Source of the DNA: Kappaphycus alvarezii
Lineage: Eukaryota > Rhodophyta > Florideophyceae > Gigartinales > Solieriaceae
DNA: 64,000 nucleotides
Reading direction: 5' to 3'
Assembly (NCBI GenBank): GCA_002205965.3
Contig: NADL03000002.1
Location: 930,001-994,000, forward strand
The notes below the pieces were generated by a model. That model saw nothing but the letters and a program-made list of their open reading frames with translations. It was not told the origin of the DNA and did not search any database. The stretch's first letter is position 1, and each line of letters starts with the position of its first letter. Positions 22,801 through 34,149 of this stretch are shown one piece after another. A program made the translations under genes and the position numbers.

Positions 22801-24879
22801 TTAGGGCGGAGAGACTAGTGACGCCCGCTTCGGGGACACTTTGGTAGTGGCCAAGAGGGGAGTAGGCTCGGGGACGTGGGGACAGAACCAGGCCCCGATG
22901 TCCGGATCATCGAGCGGGCAGCGGGAAGAACGGCATTGTCTGTGATCTCGGGGGAGGAGGAAGGTTAATGTTCTCCAAAGGAAGGACAGGGGCATGCGGT
23001 GGAGGGTGGAGAGCAGAGAGAGTAGCGTGGGTGTTGGGGGTACTCGGGGCAGCGCTAGGTGCGTCGGTGAGAGCGCGCATAGCTCGGGAGTATCGTCCGA
23101 CCGCCGCAAAACGAATAACACAAGCGGCACGTCTGGCAGGTGTGGCGGCCGGGCGGGGTCGTGAGGATCGGCGATAGTTCCATTCGGACCGGTAGCGATC
23201 AGCTGCGAGGGCTTCATGCCAAAGCACGGCCCATTCAGTTCCCGTCGACGCAAGGAGAATGCGCTCCCTGGAGGGCGTGGAGTTGTTACGCCGAGGAGCG
23301 CCAGCCCGGCTCTCCACGGAGGGATCGCCGGAGGACTACGATGGGGAACATGTGAAGCCGGAGGAATGCCTTGTGATCTGTTTCGGGATCAACAGTGCCG
23401 TTGGCCGCTCGCACTAGACGGATGAAGAAGGAGGGTAGCGCTGTGGAGGCAAGTGCCAGGAATAGAAAGGAAGACATCAGCAGGCCGGAGAGGCGTGGCA
23501 AGGATGTCTTGGACGGAGGGGAATGAGGGAAGGGATCAGACATGGCAGGTCAAGGGAAGAGGGTGAAGAGGAGGGCTCGGAGGGGCGGGTCAGCAGTCGG
23601 CGGGGACCCTTGAGGGGAGGGAGGGGAAGGGAGGGGAATGGGGGGGGGCCATGCGGGTTTCATCCACCATAGGAGAGGCCTCATTGAAGGGCGGGGGCAA
23701 GAGGGTGGGGACCATGAGCGTATCCACGCCAGGTGGCCCGGGCAGGGAGGCGCGGTTGTTGCTGACGCGCGTCTTCTGCGTGCGTTTGGTAGGCGGGGGA
23801 AGATGCGAGGGGGAGGGGGGGGAAGTGCGCCCATGCACAGCAGGAGCGGAGGCAGCTAAGAAGTCCCCGAGCGTTGGGCTCCTGCGGTGGATTTTGACGG
23901 GAGCAACAGATGCCGTAGCAGATGGAGTGGGGCGATGGAGGCAACAGCGGAGGGAGTGGGGCGATGGAAGCGATAGCGGAGGGAGTGGAGGTCGGGGAAG
24001 CAACGGCAGCGGGGGTGGGGGCGATGGAAAGAGGTTGGGAGTGTCGATAATCGGGGCAGCGAAGGGAGTGTGGGTAGTGGGTGGCACCTTGTGGAGTGCT
24101 GAGAGCTCTTCCTTGGTGGATTCTGCGGCTTGTTAGAATGCAGCCGCAAAGGATTGGCGGATGGACAGTGGAACGGAGGTGGGAGTGCGTGAACTAAGAA
24201 AGGTGCAAATCTCTATGTCCCAGCGACGGAGGGCATGATGGTGGCGGCAGGGGCGAGGGCGAGAGAGGTGACCTCCAACGACTCAGTGGTCACCTGGAGG
24301 TCGGGATAGATGCATCGAAGGTGGGATGTGATGCGGGTGAGAAAACCTAGAGTGGACTTGGTGACAACGATATACGTCCAGGCACCGACGCCTGGGAGAA
24401 GGACGTGGGCGGGGAGGGAACAGTTTGCGATGGAGGCGGCTTGGGAGAGGGCATTGCAGGCGGCGTCATAGGTTGCGAGGGAAGTGCCCGGGGAAGTAGT
24501 CGGGGCAAACCCGACCATGACCACGGCCTGGGGACAGCGAAGCGGCTATTGATTGGGCAGAGGAAACGGGTGGGGCCAACCGTGCGGGTGAGGGCGGTGG
24601 CTTCGGCAAGACGGGGTGCAGGGGATGAAACGGGTTGCTGAGAATGGCGAGGGTGGTGGGGAGGGTGAGGAAGGGAAGAGTGTCGACGGCAGGAAGAGTG
24701 GTCAAGGGCGGAAGGGAAATGGAAGGAGAGGGAAAGAGTATGGGGCCATCGGAGTAGGTCGGTGAGTAATGAGCTGCGTCAGCGGCGCAGGAACGAGGAG
24801 AGGATGAAAAGGGGGTAGGACGAAAATAAGAAGAATAAGATAGATGAAGAAGAAATGACGGCAGGAGAGGGAATGGAAA
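22801..24879 (-). pseudogene. LINE copy B ORF1 (gag-like), Pro-rich, broken
   Basis: The conserved N-terminal block lies at about 24,490-24,230 (SLATYDAACNALSQAA, HVLLPGVGAWTYIVV) and is matched by LINE copy D (ALPAYEDAQASLLIAA, HALLTSGDWTIVV at about 48.4-48.5 kb). A long Pro/Ser-rich segment follows, interrupted by stops. The C-terminal block at about 23,460-23,290 (FIRLVRAANG, AFLRLHMFPIVVLRRSLRG) also matches copy D. The protein of this class is thought to bind element RNA. No CCHC finger is seen here. The best-conserved blocks lie in different frames, so it is not functional. Confidence 0.6.
23915..24040. repeat. GC-rich minisatellite inside LINE ORF1
   Basis: Three to four imperfect units of about 28-30 bp built on GGAGTGGGGCGATGGA with AGC-rich spacers. 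It encodes the Pro/Ser-rich, repetitive part of ORF1 on the minus strand. Confidence 0.6.
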
Positions 24880-26859
24880 CAGCGTACTTTCGTTGTAGTG
24901 CACCCTGTTAGAAGTGCACATCATTTGTAATGCACTCCTATCTTCCTTCACACCGCACTAGACACGTGGACACATATCAATCAATTCACACCCTTTCACG
25001 GACCCTATCTCCAACTCTTTCACAAAATAGTGCGAGAACACCATAACCGCACACTTCAACAGCATCCATCATCTGACGATGACGATCAAACCACAGACAA
25101 GGCGGCAAATAACCAATGCAGAGCGTCATGCAATTGTCCGTGATCTTCAAAACGGTATGTCAGCAACCTGCGTCTCTCAGAAATACAAAATCAGCAGACA
25201 CACAACCTTCAGTATAAAGAAGCATCGCTCCAACATCCTCAACATCAATCCAGAGCTACAGCGAATGGATCGCATCAAAAATCGTACTGGAAAGTATCCT
25301 ATTATTGAGCGGCAATTGCTGCAGTTCCTAAACTATGCGCGTTCCGCCAAAATGCCAATCACATCCCGTGTTATACAAAGGCAAGATGATACGGGACAAA
25401 ATCATAACGTCTGGCACAGAGGAGCAGAAAGAACTCCTTACTGATTTCAAAGCTTCAAAGCATTGGGCATACCGCTTTACTGTGCGACACAATCTTCGTT
25501 CAGTTACATTACATGGTCAAGCAGGTAGTGTTAGATCTTAAAAAGGCAGCTCCAAAAATGGAAGAACTTCGAAACTAACTGCGTGACTACGACCTCCGTA
25601 ACATTTTTTAACGTGGATGAAACCGGTTTATTTTTCAGATTGCTACCGCGGAGAACCTACATCATGGAAACCGAAAGCCGGAAAACTGTTCGAGGCACCA
25701 AGAATATGAAAGCAAAAGATCGGTTTACCGCATATGTGTCTCCACAAATGGAGATGGAACAAAGAAGCTTCCGCTAATAGTGAAGTCCAAGAATCCTCGT
25801 TGCTTTCAAACCAGGCAACACCTCTCCCATACTTTTCTCAGAAGAACGCGTGGTCAGATGCAGTGACTTTCCGCAGATGGTTTTACAACGTATTCTGCCC
25901 TTTTGTTAGACGTCATACGTCTAAACCTGTGGCGCTTATTATGGAAAATTGCTCGGCGCATGAGGAGTTGAAGGATTCTGGAGAACAGATAAAGATTTTT
26001 GGTCTCCCACCGAATTGCACATCAGTTCATCAACCAATGGACTGTGGAATAATTGCTGCTTTCAAGGTTCGTTATCGCTATGCTTTGTTGGTTGAGATAA
26101 TAAGCGCCTTTGAAGACCGGGACGCAAGACGTGAAAAATCAAAGGGTATGCGTGATGGAACTAAGGGTATTGCTGAAGGGTTTGAGCCGCATGTGCTAGA
26201 TGCCATGGTTTTAGTTGAACGAGTATGGAACATGCTCACCGAACCGATAATTGCACGATGCTGTTTAAAGACAAACGTTTTACCAGCTACTATGACCGAC
26301 GGCGTGGAAGGGTTGCATGGAAAAGTGGATGCTTAAGTCAAGGATGATGAGTTTTGCTCAGTGTTGTCACAAGTTTGTTCCTTGTTTACCGAGCTAAAAG
26401 TGACATCCAGTAGAATTGCTGGCGACTGCGAAACATTTTCTGGGGTTACAAATGGTGATGTGCAAAACTGGGTTTGTATTGAGAACAATGAAGAGATTCA
26501 GAGAGCTGTGGTAGATGACGTATTTGAGCAGTTATCATGTTCTAAGCATAATAATGAGGACGTATCTCAGAAGGTGACAGTGAAACGTGCTCCGGATCCG
26601 GCAAGAATTGCAGATATGTTTGCTACAGTGGAGAGTTGTGCTCAGGATTGTGGTAATGGCCGTGCTAACGCTCTTTTGAAGGCGGCAAAGCGCGCTTTTC
26701 TTGAGCAATATCGCCTCCAAGCTCAAACGCGCCGTAGGCAAGCTCTTCTGACCGAGCTACGGGCTTCTCAGTAAAGCGAAATCCGGTTTTGTGCACCACA
26801 CATGTAGTGCACCTTTACGCTGCCCTGCACGTAGGTACACCACTCGGGGTGTTCCACTG
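24880..26859 (+). mobile_element. Pogo/Tigger-like DNA transposon, copy 1
   Basis: The right terminus, read inward, is CAGTGGAACACCCCGAGTGG and is followed by TA at 26,860-26,861. The left terminus is related (TTCGTTGTAGTGCACC) but lacks the outer few bases present in copy 2 and is not preceded by TA, so the left end is eroded or truncated. The body is nearly identical to copy 2 (44,099-46,124, inverted). It lies at the 5' side of LINE copy B. Confidence 0.75.
25079..26774 (+). pseudogene. Pogo/Tigger-like DDE transposase, copy 1
   Basis: The start ATG is at 25,079. Residues 8-48 form a psq-type helix-turn-helix (ITNAERHAIVRDLQNGMSAT). A CENP-B-like second DNA-binding region follows (GKYPIIERQLLQFLNYARSA). 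The DDE core has NVDETGLFF (about 25,611), ALIMENCSAH (E codon 25,944-25,946) and LPPNCTSVHQPMDCGIIAAF (about 26,003). The second catalytic site reads MEN where this family normally has MDN or LDN. Breaks include a frameshift at about 25,375, TAA at 25,576-25,578, a six-T run at 25,604-25,609 that shifts frame, a 2-nt insertion near 25,735, and TAA at 26,334-26,336. The C-terminal part (26,361-26,774) lacks about 14 residues present in copy 2. Confidence 0.75.
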
Positions 26860-26861
26860 TA

Positions 26862-27358
26862 CAAAGAAAATAAGACACGTTTAACAGCTGTAGAACATAA
26901 CTTAATCAGACCGGCACCAGACCGGCGTCAAGCAGCTATCTGATGTGTACAGAGGTGCAGTATACTGTACAGTAGTAACAGTCCAATTTCCAATAATAAT
27001 AATAATAATTGGGGTGTATACTGTGTAGTTTAAAATTTTATTGTAAGCTAGGATCAATTACGGTACAGTAACGTGCAAGATTTAGCCTATCACGACAAAA
27101 CCTCCATTTCAGCGAACTTTTTCTTGAGCAGCATCTCCATTCGTGGAGAGCAACAGAAGTTTGTACCCGTTGACCGCATTTTATCGACAAAAATTCCCTC
27201 CGTAACAGCCATGAAGCTGTTCGTGGAAAAGCCATTTAAAGCGTGCATTCGCTGTTTTTCTTGATGGCCCGAAATTTCTTTAGAAATTTTGAATAGTGCA
27301 AAAAAGTTGTACTCGCCACTGTTGTCCGCGACCGTCATGAATCTATGCATATAGTGAG
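26862..27358. other. Spacer with AAT microsatellite and one unexplained minus ORF
   Basis: An (AAT)n run lies at about 26,992-27,009 and palindrome words at about 26,957-26,975. A minus ORF 27,350-27,090 (86 codons; includes KISKEISGHQEKQRMHALNG) has protein-like composition but no known domain. It ends next to the copia insertion site and may be a fragment of an older gene or element. Confidence 0.35.
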
Positions 27359-27363
27359 GTGAG
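27359..27363. repeat. Target site duplication (GTGAG) of the copia element, left
   Basis: GTGAG directly precedes the 5' LTR and is repeated exactly at 32,335-32,339 directly after the 3' LTR. A 5 bp duplication is what copia integrases produce. Confidence 0.8.
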
Positions 27364-27818
27364 TTTTAGTCATACCCTAGGTGACCTAGTCGATTCGACT
27401 CAAGTCAGATACAGCATAGTAGGTTTAAGATATCAAATACTGTATGTGGGTGACATAGCCACCGACACTATATACAATCAAGTAGTGTAATGATGCAATT
27501 ATCCTTTAGGCTCCTCCTACAGGTAGCGGTTTTCTATTAGCTCCATCCTGTTGGGGCGAAGTCTGCTTATTATCGTAGTACCCCTTGTTGCCATAATTGG
27601 CTGGGTAGCGAAACGTTAGAAACTTCACTGTTTCACAGGCCTTCGGTCTCTTACAGACCTCGGCCTACTATCTTTAGTCAATGTAGTTCTACCTCTGCTA
27701 GTCTACCTGGAGTAAAACAAATACCGGGGTTCAGCCGAGTAACGACCTCAATCAGCCATCGGTACAAAATTTCATCTAACCGGTCAACTCAAAGCAAAAA
27801 GGCTCTGTTATCCCGACA
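27364..27818 (+). repeat. 5' LTR of copia element
   Basis: 455 bp, aligned along its whole length with 31,889-32,334. It shares blocks such as CTCCATCCTGTTGGGGCGAA and AATGTAGTTCTACCTCTGCT and ends CCCGACA. Confidence 0.85.
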
Positions 27819-27879
27819 TTCGCGAATTTACTGGCAATAGGCCCATTACTCTTACCAAAAACTCCCCCTCAAACCCCCT

Positions 27880-28750
27880 TTTCTTCTACACCCACCGCTC
27901 CGTCCCCATCGAAATCCTTCTACTTGAGCCCTTCGCTGTCGCATCTTTCGCCGCCGCCGCATCGTTCGCCGCCGGACTCAAGAATCGGAAAGACTTCACT
28001 GGAAAGAGTTATGGTGTCCCTATCTCTGTTAGAATATGAGCAGTAGTTCGGTGAATAACAGAGATATACCCCGGCCTACGGCTGCCTCTAAAGCTACCAA
28101 AAAGTTAACTATCCGTGGACGGGTTTAAGAAAAGGGTCCCAAACGATCCTCGACTGATAGCAGAAGGAACTACTGGCTACTGCGCCTCTTCTCCTTCCGA
28201 TTTATCCTCACCGGAATACTCGGACGAATCTTGGGACTCAGCCGAGGGTTCCCCGCTGGTGGAAACCGAGGCGGAGGTCGCTTGCCGTATCCCCTCAACA
28301 AGCTCCTCAGCACATGCGGAAGTGATCGACCTGACCATTTCCCCCTTGGCCTCTCCTCGTCCACCTCCCATCAGCTCCCGGCCTGCTCCCTTTCCCACCA
28401 CCCGAACCCGTCTTCGTCCCCAACCATCCTCGTCCTACTCCCCGAGTCTCCATACTTCTGGCGTTCCACCCTTCCCCCCACCCACTCTGCATTGCTAGAA
28501 CTGCGAAAAAATCATTTTCTCAACAAATGCCCCTATCCCCAGAATATCAAAAAAATTGCCGAAAATCTCCTTCGTTTTATCCCAAGAAATACCGAATCAA
28601 GAAAATCAAGTCTGAAACGAGCACTTTTTGAAACTATCGACAATTTTTCAGAACTTATCGATAGTTCTCATCCAGATAGTGCTTATGATACCCGCTTATT
28701 TGAAAAACCGGAGACAAACCCAGTCGAAGAATCCAACGCTGAACATTAAT
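27880..28750 (+). pseudogene. Copia gag region
   Basis: Two overlapping plus frames (28,115-28,498 and 28,231-28,749) carry a Pro/Ser-rich linker (around SSRPAPFPTTRTRLRPQ). A damaged CCHC zinc knuckle follows at about 28,491-28,530. The first cysteine pair is readable in one frame with a TAG between the cysteines, and the H-x4-C half (HFLNKC) in the next frame. Gag would form the capsid and bind element RNA. Upstream sequence near 27,880-28,110 is open in pieces only. Confidence 0.5.
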
Positions 28751-28979
28751 TAGACCTTTTCTCCTCAGATCAAATCATTTATGATCAGCCTCACATTTCC
28801 ATCCCTCTTGATAACACCAAAGACTATTCTACGGATTTTTGACCGAGGATCTACCAACAAGCCGCAGTCAGATCCCCTTGTCCCCCACCTGCGCCGTAAT
28901 GCCACAGATACTCATTGTACTGTTGCCAATGTCCTCCATACCAAGATCTCGGATTTCACACCCTCGTCCCTTTCTCGCT

Positions 28980-29240
28980 TTAATGGTGCCTGTATTGACC
29001 TGGTGCTCAAAAATCAGTTATAGGAAAAAAACAAGCAGCTGCATACAGCAAAATGACTGGACGAAAGATGACTCCTAACCAGTCAAATACCTCTTTCGCT
29101 TCGGTGATGGAATCTTTGCTTCTATCGACTCTTCCAGTTGCATACCTGCCTGACCGTTCCTCCATAGCAATCAGTATGGATGTCGTCACCTCAGATATAC
29201 CATGTTACTAGGTCTCGACGTCCTAGACAGGGAAAAACTT
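28980..29240 (+). pseudogene. Copia aspartic protease, frame-shifted inside the active site
   Basis: At about 28,995 the sequence encodes C-I-D and, after a one-base deletion, continues as a GAQKSVIGKKQAA-like stretch. This is the D-T/S-G-A-Q active-site environment of copia proteases. LLGLDVLDREKL (about 29,202-29,240) is the end of the protease domain (IGLDVLD-like). The same layout appears in the second copia element at 62.88-63.2 kb. The protease cannot be translated as it stands. Confidence 0.5.
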
Positions 29241-29279
29241 ATCGCCGACAACGTCGAAAATCTCCTCTTAAGCAAGAAT

Positions 29280-30290
29280 TCAAATTGGTCACTGCCACTC
29301 ACTCGAAGCATGGACATTGTATCTAGAATGGGACTACGCCTCCGTCCTTTTCTTCCCAACTTCATTGCGTCGTCTCCACTACCACTTCTTTCACCCTCCA
29401 CCCAAAAACTTTATAACCTCATAGCTAGAGCACACCCCGACAAGGCCACCCTGAAACGAAAGACTTTTACAACAAATCACGGATTCATGTCGGACTTGTC
29501 AACATTTCCCCTCGACCACAATCATTCAAAGTTTCGTCTCCAGAGAAATAGTCTTCAATTCAAAGATATCTCTGGACCTCATGTTTCTCCATATCAAAAA
29601 CGTTCCCAAACCCGTCCTCCACGTCGTAGACCTCGTACAATTTTTTGGCAGCCCGCTTCCTACAAGGCGAATCGATTGAAGATATTTGGTACACCTTTCT
29701 TCAATGTTGCCACATTACACTGGTTACCCTGACACCATACGCACTGATCAAGGCTCCGTCTTCACTTGGCTCGCTTCCAAGAGATGCTTCAATGGCAGGT
29801 ATCAAACTTGATCTCTCAGGTGTCGAAACCATAATTCTCTTGGAGCTGGAAAAAATACCACGACCCGTTGCGCAGAATCTACCTGAAAGTCTCCCTAGAA
29901 TACCCTCAACTAGACCCTCATATAATTCTTCCCTTCAGTCAAAGCCATGAACGATACATGAATTCAGATGGTCTTGTCCCCTCCTCCTTGTCTCGGCACC
30001 CTCCTCGCTTCCCCTCTGTCAAATTCCCTCCCCAATCAGGCAGACGTATGCGCGCTTTATCCCTCGCTAGGCAGAAATGAAACCATTACTCCGGCTGCGT
30101 ATTCAAAAACCTCTAGCAACTTCCTTTTTCCTCTACTTTGAACTTCTAGCCAGGTCAAGAGTATTAGCGTATCGTGAGAAGGCATCAAATGGCTTGGACC
30201 GTACAAAATCTTACGTATTGAAGGAAACAAGCTTCATCACAAGGATGGAACTGAAACTCAGTTTTCCGTGACTAATCTTCGTCCGTACAC
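29280..30290 (+). pseudogene. Copia integrase, broken
   Basis: The pre-integrase zinc-binding region lies at about 29,380-29,500 (HPSTQKLYNLIARAHPDKA in shifted frames, then a C-x2-C half near 29,500). The catalytic core follows in three frames: ESIEDIWYTFLQC (29,660), a D-Q-G-S-V-F-like region (about 29,745) and MAGIKLDLSGVET plus a downstream KYHDPLRRIYLKVSLE-like block that holds the third acidic region. A C-terminal basic domain (LLARSRVLAYREKASNGLD, about 30,140) resembles the retroviral-type GxxV-Y tail. It would insert the cDNA and make the 5 bp duplication. Confidence 0.6.
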
Positions 30291-30439
30291 AAGAAATTTG
30301 AACCATCTCCTATCCGCGGATGACAAATCGCCGCCATTATCACTCCATGTTAACACCCTTCAACCATAATCCACCAAAGGGATTACCCGTCTACCTCTCA
30401 GAGACGCTCCATCCTAAAGATTCTCGTAGATATCTCCCA

Positions 30440-31130
30440 ATTTATGGACGCTACACGTACAAAACACAAGGCTCCTGGACCGAAAAGTCTGGACTCTGTT
30501 TCAAAGCTTCTTCCAAAGAACGCTAACATTTTGAATGGTAGATTCGTCCTTACCATAAAATTGGTCTACAAAGTTCAATTTCGTCGCGCAAGGGCACGAG
30601 AAAAGGATAAAAACCTATTGGTTCATAACTCCACGAACTTGTGACAATATTCAACCAGAGTCATATCTTCACTGGCGGCAATTCACAAATTCCGCATTGG
30701 AGCAACGATGTCAGCCAGGCTTACCTTCAGTCTTCAGAGGTCCTGCGAAATGTCTACTTAAGACCCCTCCTCAGTTGCGACTCCCAAATGATAAGATTCT
30801 GAAATTACTCAAGCCCCTCTACGGTCTACCGATGCTGGAGATTACTGGAATCGCAAATGGCTGCACACCTTAAAGAAGACCTCACTTCACCTTCATTGAG
30901 TGACATGGCTCTGTTCTCTCAAGTAATTCTAAGGTCTACAAGGCTGATAGGTGTCTATGTTGATGATACAATTCTGTGGCAACAAAGCGTTTCTTCGTCT
31001 TTCAGGACAAATGCTTGAGAAATTGATTCTAGGGAATCTAAGTTCGACAATATTACGTTCGCTGGTGTTCGGATCTCTACCACGCCCAATGGAATCGTCC
31101 TCTCACAAAGCTCACATATCTCTAAGCTTT
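30440..31130 (+). pseudogene. Copia reverse transcriptase, broken
   Basis: The catalytic block GVYVDDTILWQ is readable at 30,950-30,980 (YVDD at 30,956-30,967). Upstream, PPQLRLPNDKILKLLKPLYG (about 30,765-30,825) matches the copia RT stretch KLLKPLYGL. Several stops and shifts separate them. Two of the acidic residues remain, but the gene is not translatable as a unit. Confidence 0.65.
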
Positions 31131-31179
31131 CCACTCTTGCTGAAGACTCATCGTTTGAGGACTACCGCTCCCTCCGTGC

Positions 31180-31800
31180 AAAGCTTGCTTGGGCCACTCA
31201 CACTCGCCCGATATTTCTTGTGCTTCACCTTAGCTGCCCAGGTTCCGAAAGTCAATTAATTCAGACGAAATCACAAATCTGAACAAAATCGTGACTCACG
31301 TCCAAAAACATCCCAACATATCCCTTTCGTACTCTCCCTGGATATCAACTCTCTCCGCATCACCGTATACTCTGATGCCCCTTCTCCAATAATGCTGATA
31401 CTCTCTCAGCTAGGTTTATTATCCTATTACTGGATGCTTCGGACAAGTGTCATATACTCCACTACTCCAGCAAGAAAAGCATCGCGTCGTTCGCTCTGTT
31501 CTAGCGCTGAAGTACTTGCCTTCGCAGATGCATTTGATTTTGCATATACACTTCGAATGGATCTCCAAACATTCCTCCGCCGAGAAATTCCTTTGAACAT
31601 GCTTAAGACTCGAAGTCCCTCTTTGAGTCATTACAAAATGCTCTTCAAGGCAGAAAAAAGGCTTATGATAGATATCACCGCTGTAACATGCTACGATCGC
31701 AAGGACATTTATAATGTTGGTTTTTGCGCATACTTCTACGAGTCCAGCTGATGCCTTCACCAAGGTAAACCGCTGCTCACCTTGACTACATCCTGAAAAC
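31180..31800 (+). pseudogene. Copia RNase H, broken
   Basis: Around 31,360-31,420 a YSDAP block (first acidic residue) is followed by LLLDASDKCHILHYSSKKS-like sequence and AEVLAFADAFDFAYTLRMDL (31,510-31,565). The C-terminal SPADAFTK block (31,745-31,766) is the copia hallmark NPADxLTK. Stops interrupt between about 31,580 and 31,700. It removes the RNA strand during cDNA synthesis. Confidence 0.6.
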
Positions 31801-31888
31801 CACACTTGTTCTCTTTTATTGAGCAATGGGTAATTCGTCAAAAACCATCCCTGTACTTCCTGAGTCTCACGACCAGAAAAACGGGGAG

Positions 31889-32334
31889 TGTTCGTCATAC
31901 CCTGGGTGACCCAGTCGATTCGACTCAAGCCAGATACAGATAATAGGTTTAAGACATCAAATAATGTATGTGGGTGATATAGCCACCACACATACACAGT
32001 CAAGTAGTGTAATGATGAATTATCCTTTAGGCTCCCCTTACAGGTAGCGCTTCCTCTATTAGCTCCATCCTGTTGGGGCGAAGTCTGCTTATCATAGTAT
32101 CCCTTGTTGCCATACTTGGCTGGGTGGCGAAACGTTAGAAACTCAATGTTTCACGGGCCTTCGGTCTCCTACAGACCTCGGCCTACTATTCTAGTCAATG
32201 TAGTTCTACCTCTGCTAGTCTACCTAGAGTAAAATAAATACCGGGTTCAGCCGAGTAGCGGCCTGAATCAGCCATCGGTTTCACAAAGTTTCATCTAACG
32301 GTCAACTCAAAGCTAGGGGGCTTTTTTTCCGACA
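31889..32334 (+). repeat. 3' LTR of copia element
   Basis: 446 bp, begins TGTTCGTCATACC after a purine tract and ends TTCCGACA. Pairs with 27,364-27,818. Confidence 0.85.
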
Positions 32335-32339
32335 GTGAG
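32335..32339. repeat. Target site duplication (GTGAG), right
   Basis: Exact copy of the left GTGAG at 27,359-27,363. Confidence 0.8.
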
Positions 32340-34149
32340 ATAGGAACGGAATGTTGTCAGAAATACTTTTGCGTGCTGATTCCGCTGCTACTTGCATTTT
32401 TTACCGTTTTAATGCGGCATATCGCTTACATGTTATGCCGCAGACGCATGTGCGCGACAAATTTGGCAATTATGTACAATTTCACAACACTTTTTAAAAA
32501 CCATGGAGTACAGTACTTGTGCACTCTGATTTTCGTGACTCAGCAGGGAGCCAATTTCAGTACTTCGGGGCATATAAGGGATTCGATTGCTGATGTTCGC
32601 CACTGTTGTCGCAACCATAAGTCAAGGCCCCTCCCGTCAAACTACCTGAGATCCCTTTCCCCTCCCCTTCCATTGCCAAGTCGTGCCATTCGGCACATCA
32701 TGTCACGTCTACCCAAGAGTTGGCCGCTCACGCCATCGAACACCTAGAGCCGACGCCCCGCCGATGAAGGGCTTCACGGACTACGCCGACTACTGCTGCG
32801 AGTGAAGAAGGAATTTGCCCGCCGGGCGTTCACAGACGACGAAGCAGATGAAGATGAACCCGAGGGTGAGCCATGGGACGAAGAAAAACGCAGTCACCGG
32901 AGAAGTATCTCGAGCTCGAGTCGGTTTACATGGGGGATGTATCGAGTCATGATGAGCGTGGGAGCGAGCCTTGAATTGGATCACCGTGAGTGTCGTAGCA
33001 AGAGCCAGTAGGATGATGGTTTTGTGGTAATCATAGTAACGCAGGATGCACGCGCATGGTATCTGTATTTAGGTGTGTCCTCGAATGGTGAGTGGGCTAC
33101 ATGTGTAGTCCCTTAGTGGATGCTTCTAGAGTCCTTTTGCGTGAATATTTTTCTTGCATCTTAGTATCATTCTAATAGACTTAGCCCTATCCGAAATCTA
33201 TACAAATAGAGTAAAGTGCGACCCTCCAGGGGAGGGAAGCGAAATCTTCACAGTTCCATCAACCTCAGCACGCTACGGTATAAATACCCGTAGCAGTTCG
33301 CTCACCAAACCCCTTCTGTTACCCATCAACCTTCTCCCCCCTTCTCGGTCCGGGGGCACCTTTTTCGCCTACAGCAACTCAACCCTTTGCACTTTTCCTA
33401 CCAAATCGTTTCTGTAGTTGAGTTCACCTCACTTATCTGGTCGGTATTCGTGAACCTAATGCGAGGTTCAGCACTTAACCACTAGAGCTTTGTTCTGTTG
33501 TTGTTTCGCTGAATTCTCACCTATCAGGGACCAATGATTATTGTGAATTCAGTCGTCTTCTGTATTGTAATAATCATTTCTTGTATTTTTTTGGATGGGT
33601 TGTTTTGCATTAGTTTTTTCTCGGTAAAAGGTTCTGAATCCAAAAAACGTGTCATTTCTGTCCTACTAGCTGCTTTCAATCCGATTTTCCGGTCTCCTAT
33701 ACCCCACTTTACTCCAAATGCTGTAACCAAGTTTGGTGCTCTGGGGTTGGTTTGCGGCTGAGATTTGGGCTACTGAAATCGGGTGACTGGCCGGGAGGTG
33801 AGCTTTTTTTTCCAAAATGGCAATTATTTGATTCGAAAATTATGTTTTTTATCGCAAATCATTTTTGCAGTGTCCCACAAATAGATAATGCACTGTTAAT
33901 GTTTTCTTGCCTGCCGAGGCGAATTTACATTTTTGACTATTTTCAGGAAATGAAGACAATAGCACTGTCAACTTTTGCACACCCTACAGACTGTAGCACA
34001 AAAAGCGCCCAGATCTACACTAATGCATGCGCGCTGGCGCTCCTCCCCGCGAAGATCGCCCCTTGCAGTCCAAATATTGAGAAACTCCACCTCACTCAGA
34101 CCCACGAGACCCCTTCCATATGCATCGGCTTTGTGTCACGGCATGCATG
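32340..34149. other. Intergenic DNA with unexplained small ORFs
   Basis: A minus frame 32,618-32,433 (61 codons), a plus frame 32,802-33,011 with an acidic start (DDEADEDEPEGEPWDEEK) and a plus frame 33,752-34,150 have no recognised domain. The sequence GACAACAGTGGCGA at the right of the copia element is also present at its left flank (minus strand, about 27,318), a possible short duplication. Confidence 0.35.

Larger units (their letters stand above)
20576..24879 (-). mobile_element. LINE copy B, near full length
   Basis: About 4.3 kb on the minus strand with ORF1-like sequence (24.9-22.8 kb), RT (22.8-21.45 kb), knuckle (about 21.2 kb) and RLE (about 21.05-20.58 kb). It is the most complete of the LINE copies here. 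The 3' end touches copy C, and the 5' end is interrupted or bounded by pogo copy 1. The region is very GC-rich, which creates many long opposite-strand open frames without meaning. Confidence 0.7.
27364..32334 (+). mobile_element. Ty1/copia LTR retrotransposon, full length, decayed
   Basis: 4971 bp element with a 5' LTR (27,364-27,818), an internal gag-protease-integrase-RT-RNase H order (copia order: integrase before RT) and a 3' LTR (31,889-32,334). A purine-rich tract (AGAAAAACGGGGAG) lies just before the 3' LTR and perfect 5 bp duplications flank the whole. The LTRs differ at roughly one position in ten by eye plus small indels, so the insertion is old. The 5' LTR has lost the canonical TG start (reads TT), while the 3' LTR starts TG and both end CA. 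Confidence 0.85.

Noticed and set aside
22400..24700. Long plus-strand Gly/Arg-rich open frames over the LINE region (for example 23,651-24,136)
   Set aside because: They are antisense shadows of a GC-rich, Pro-rich LINE ORF1. The minus strand carries blocks conserved between LINE copies; the plus strand does not.
27318..32600. GACAACAGTGGCGA present on both sides of the copia element as a long target duplication
   Set aside because: The exact 5 bp GTGAG duplication sits directly at the LTR ends. The 14-base match lies tens to hundreds of bases away and is probably chance or a small local repeat.
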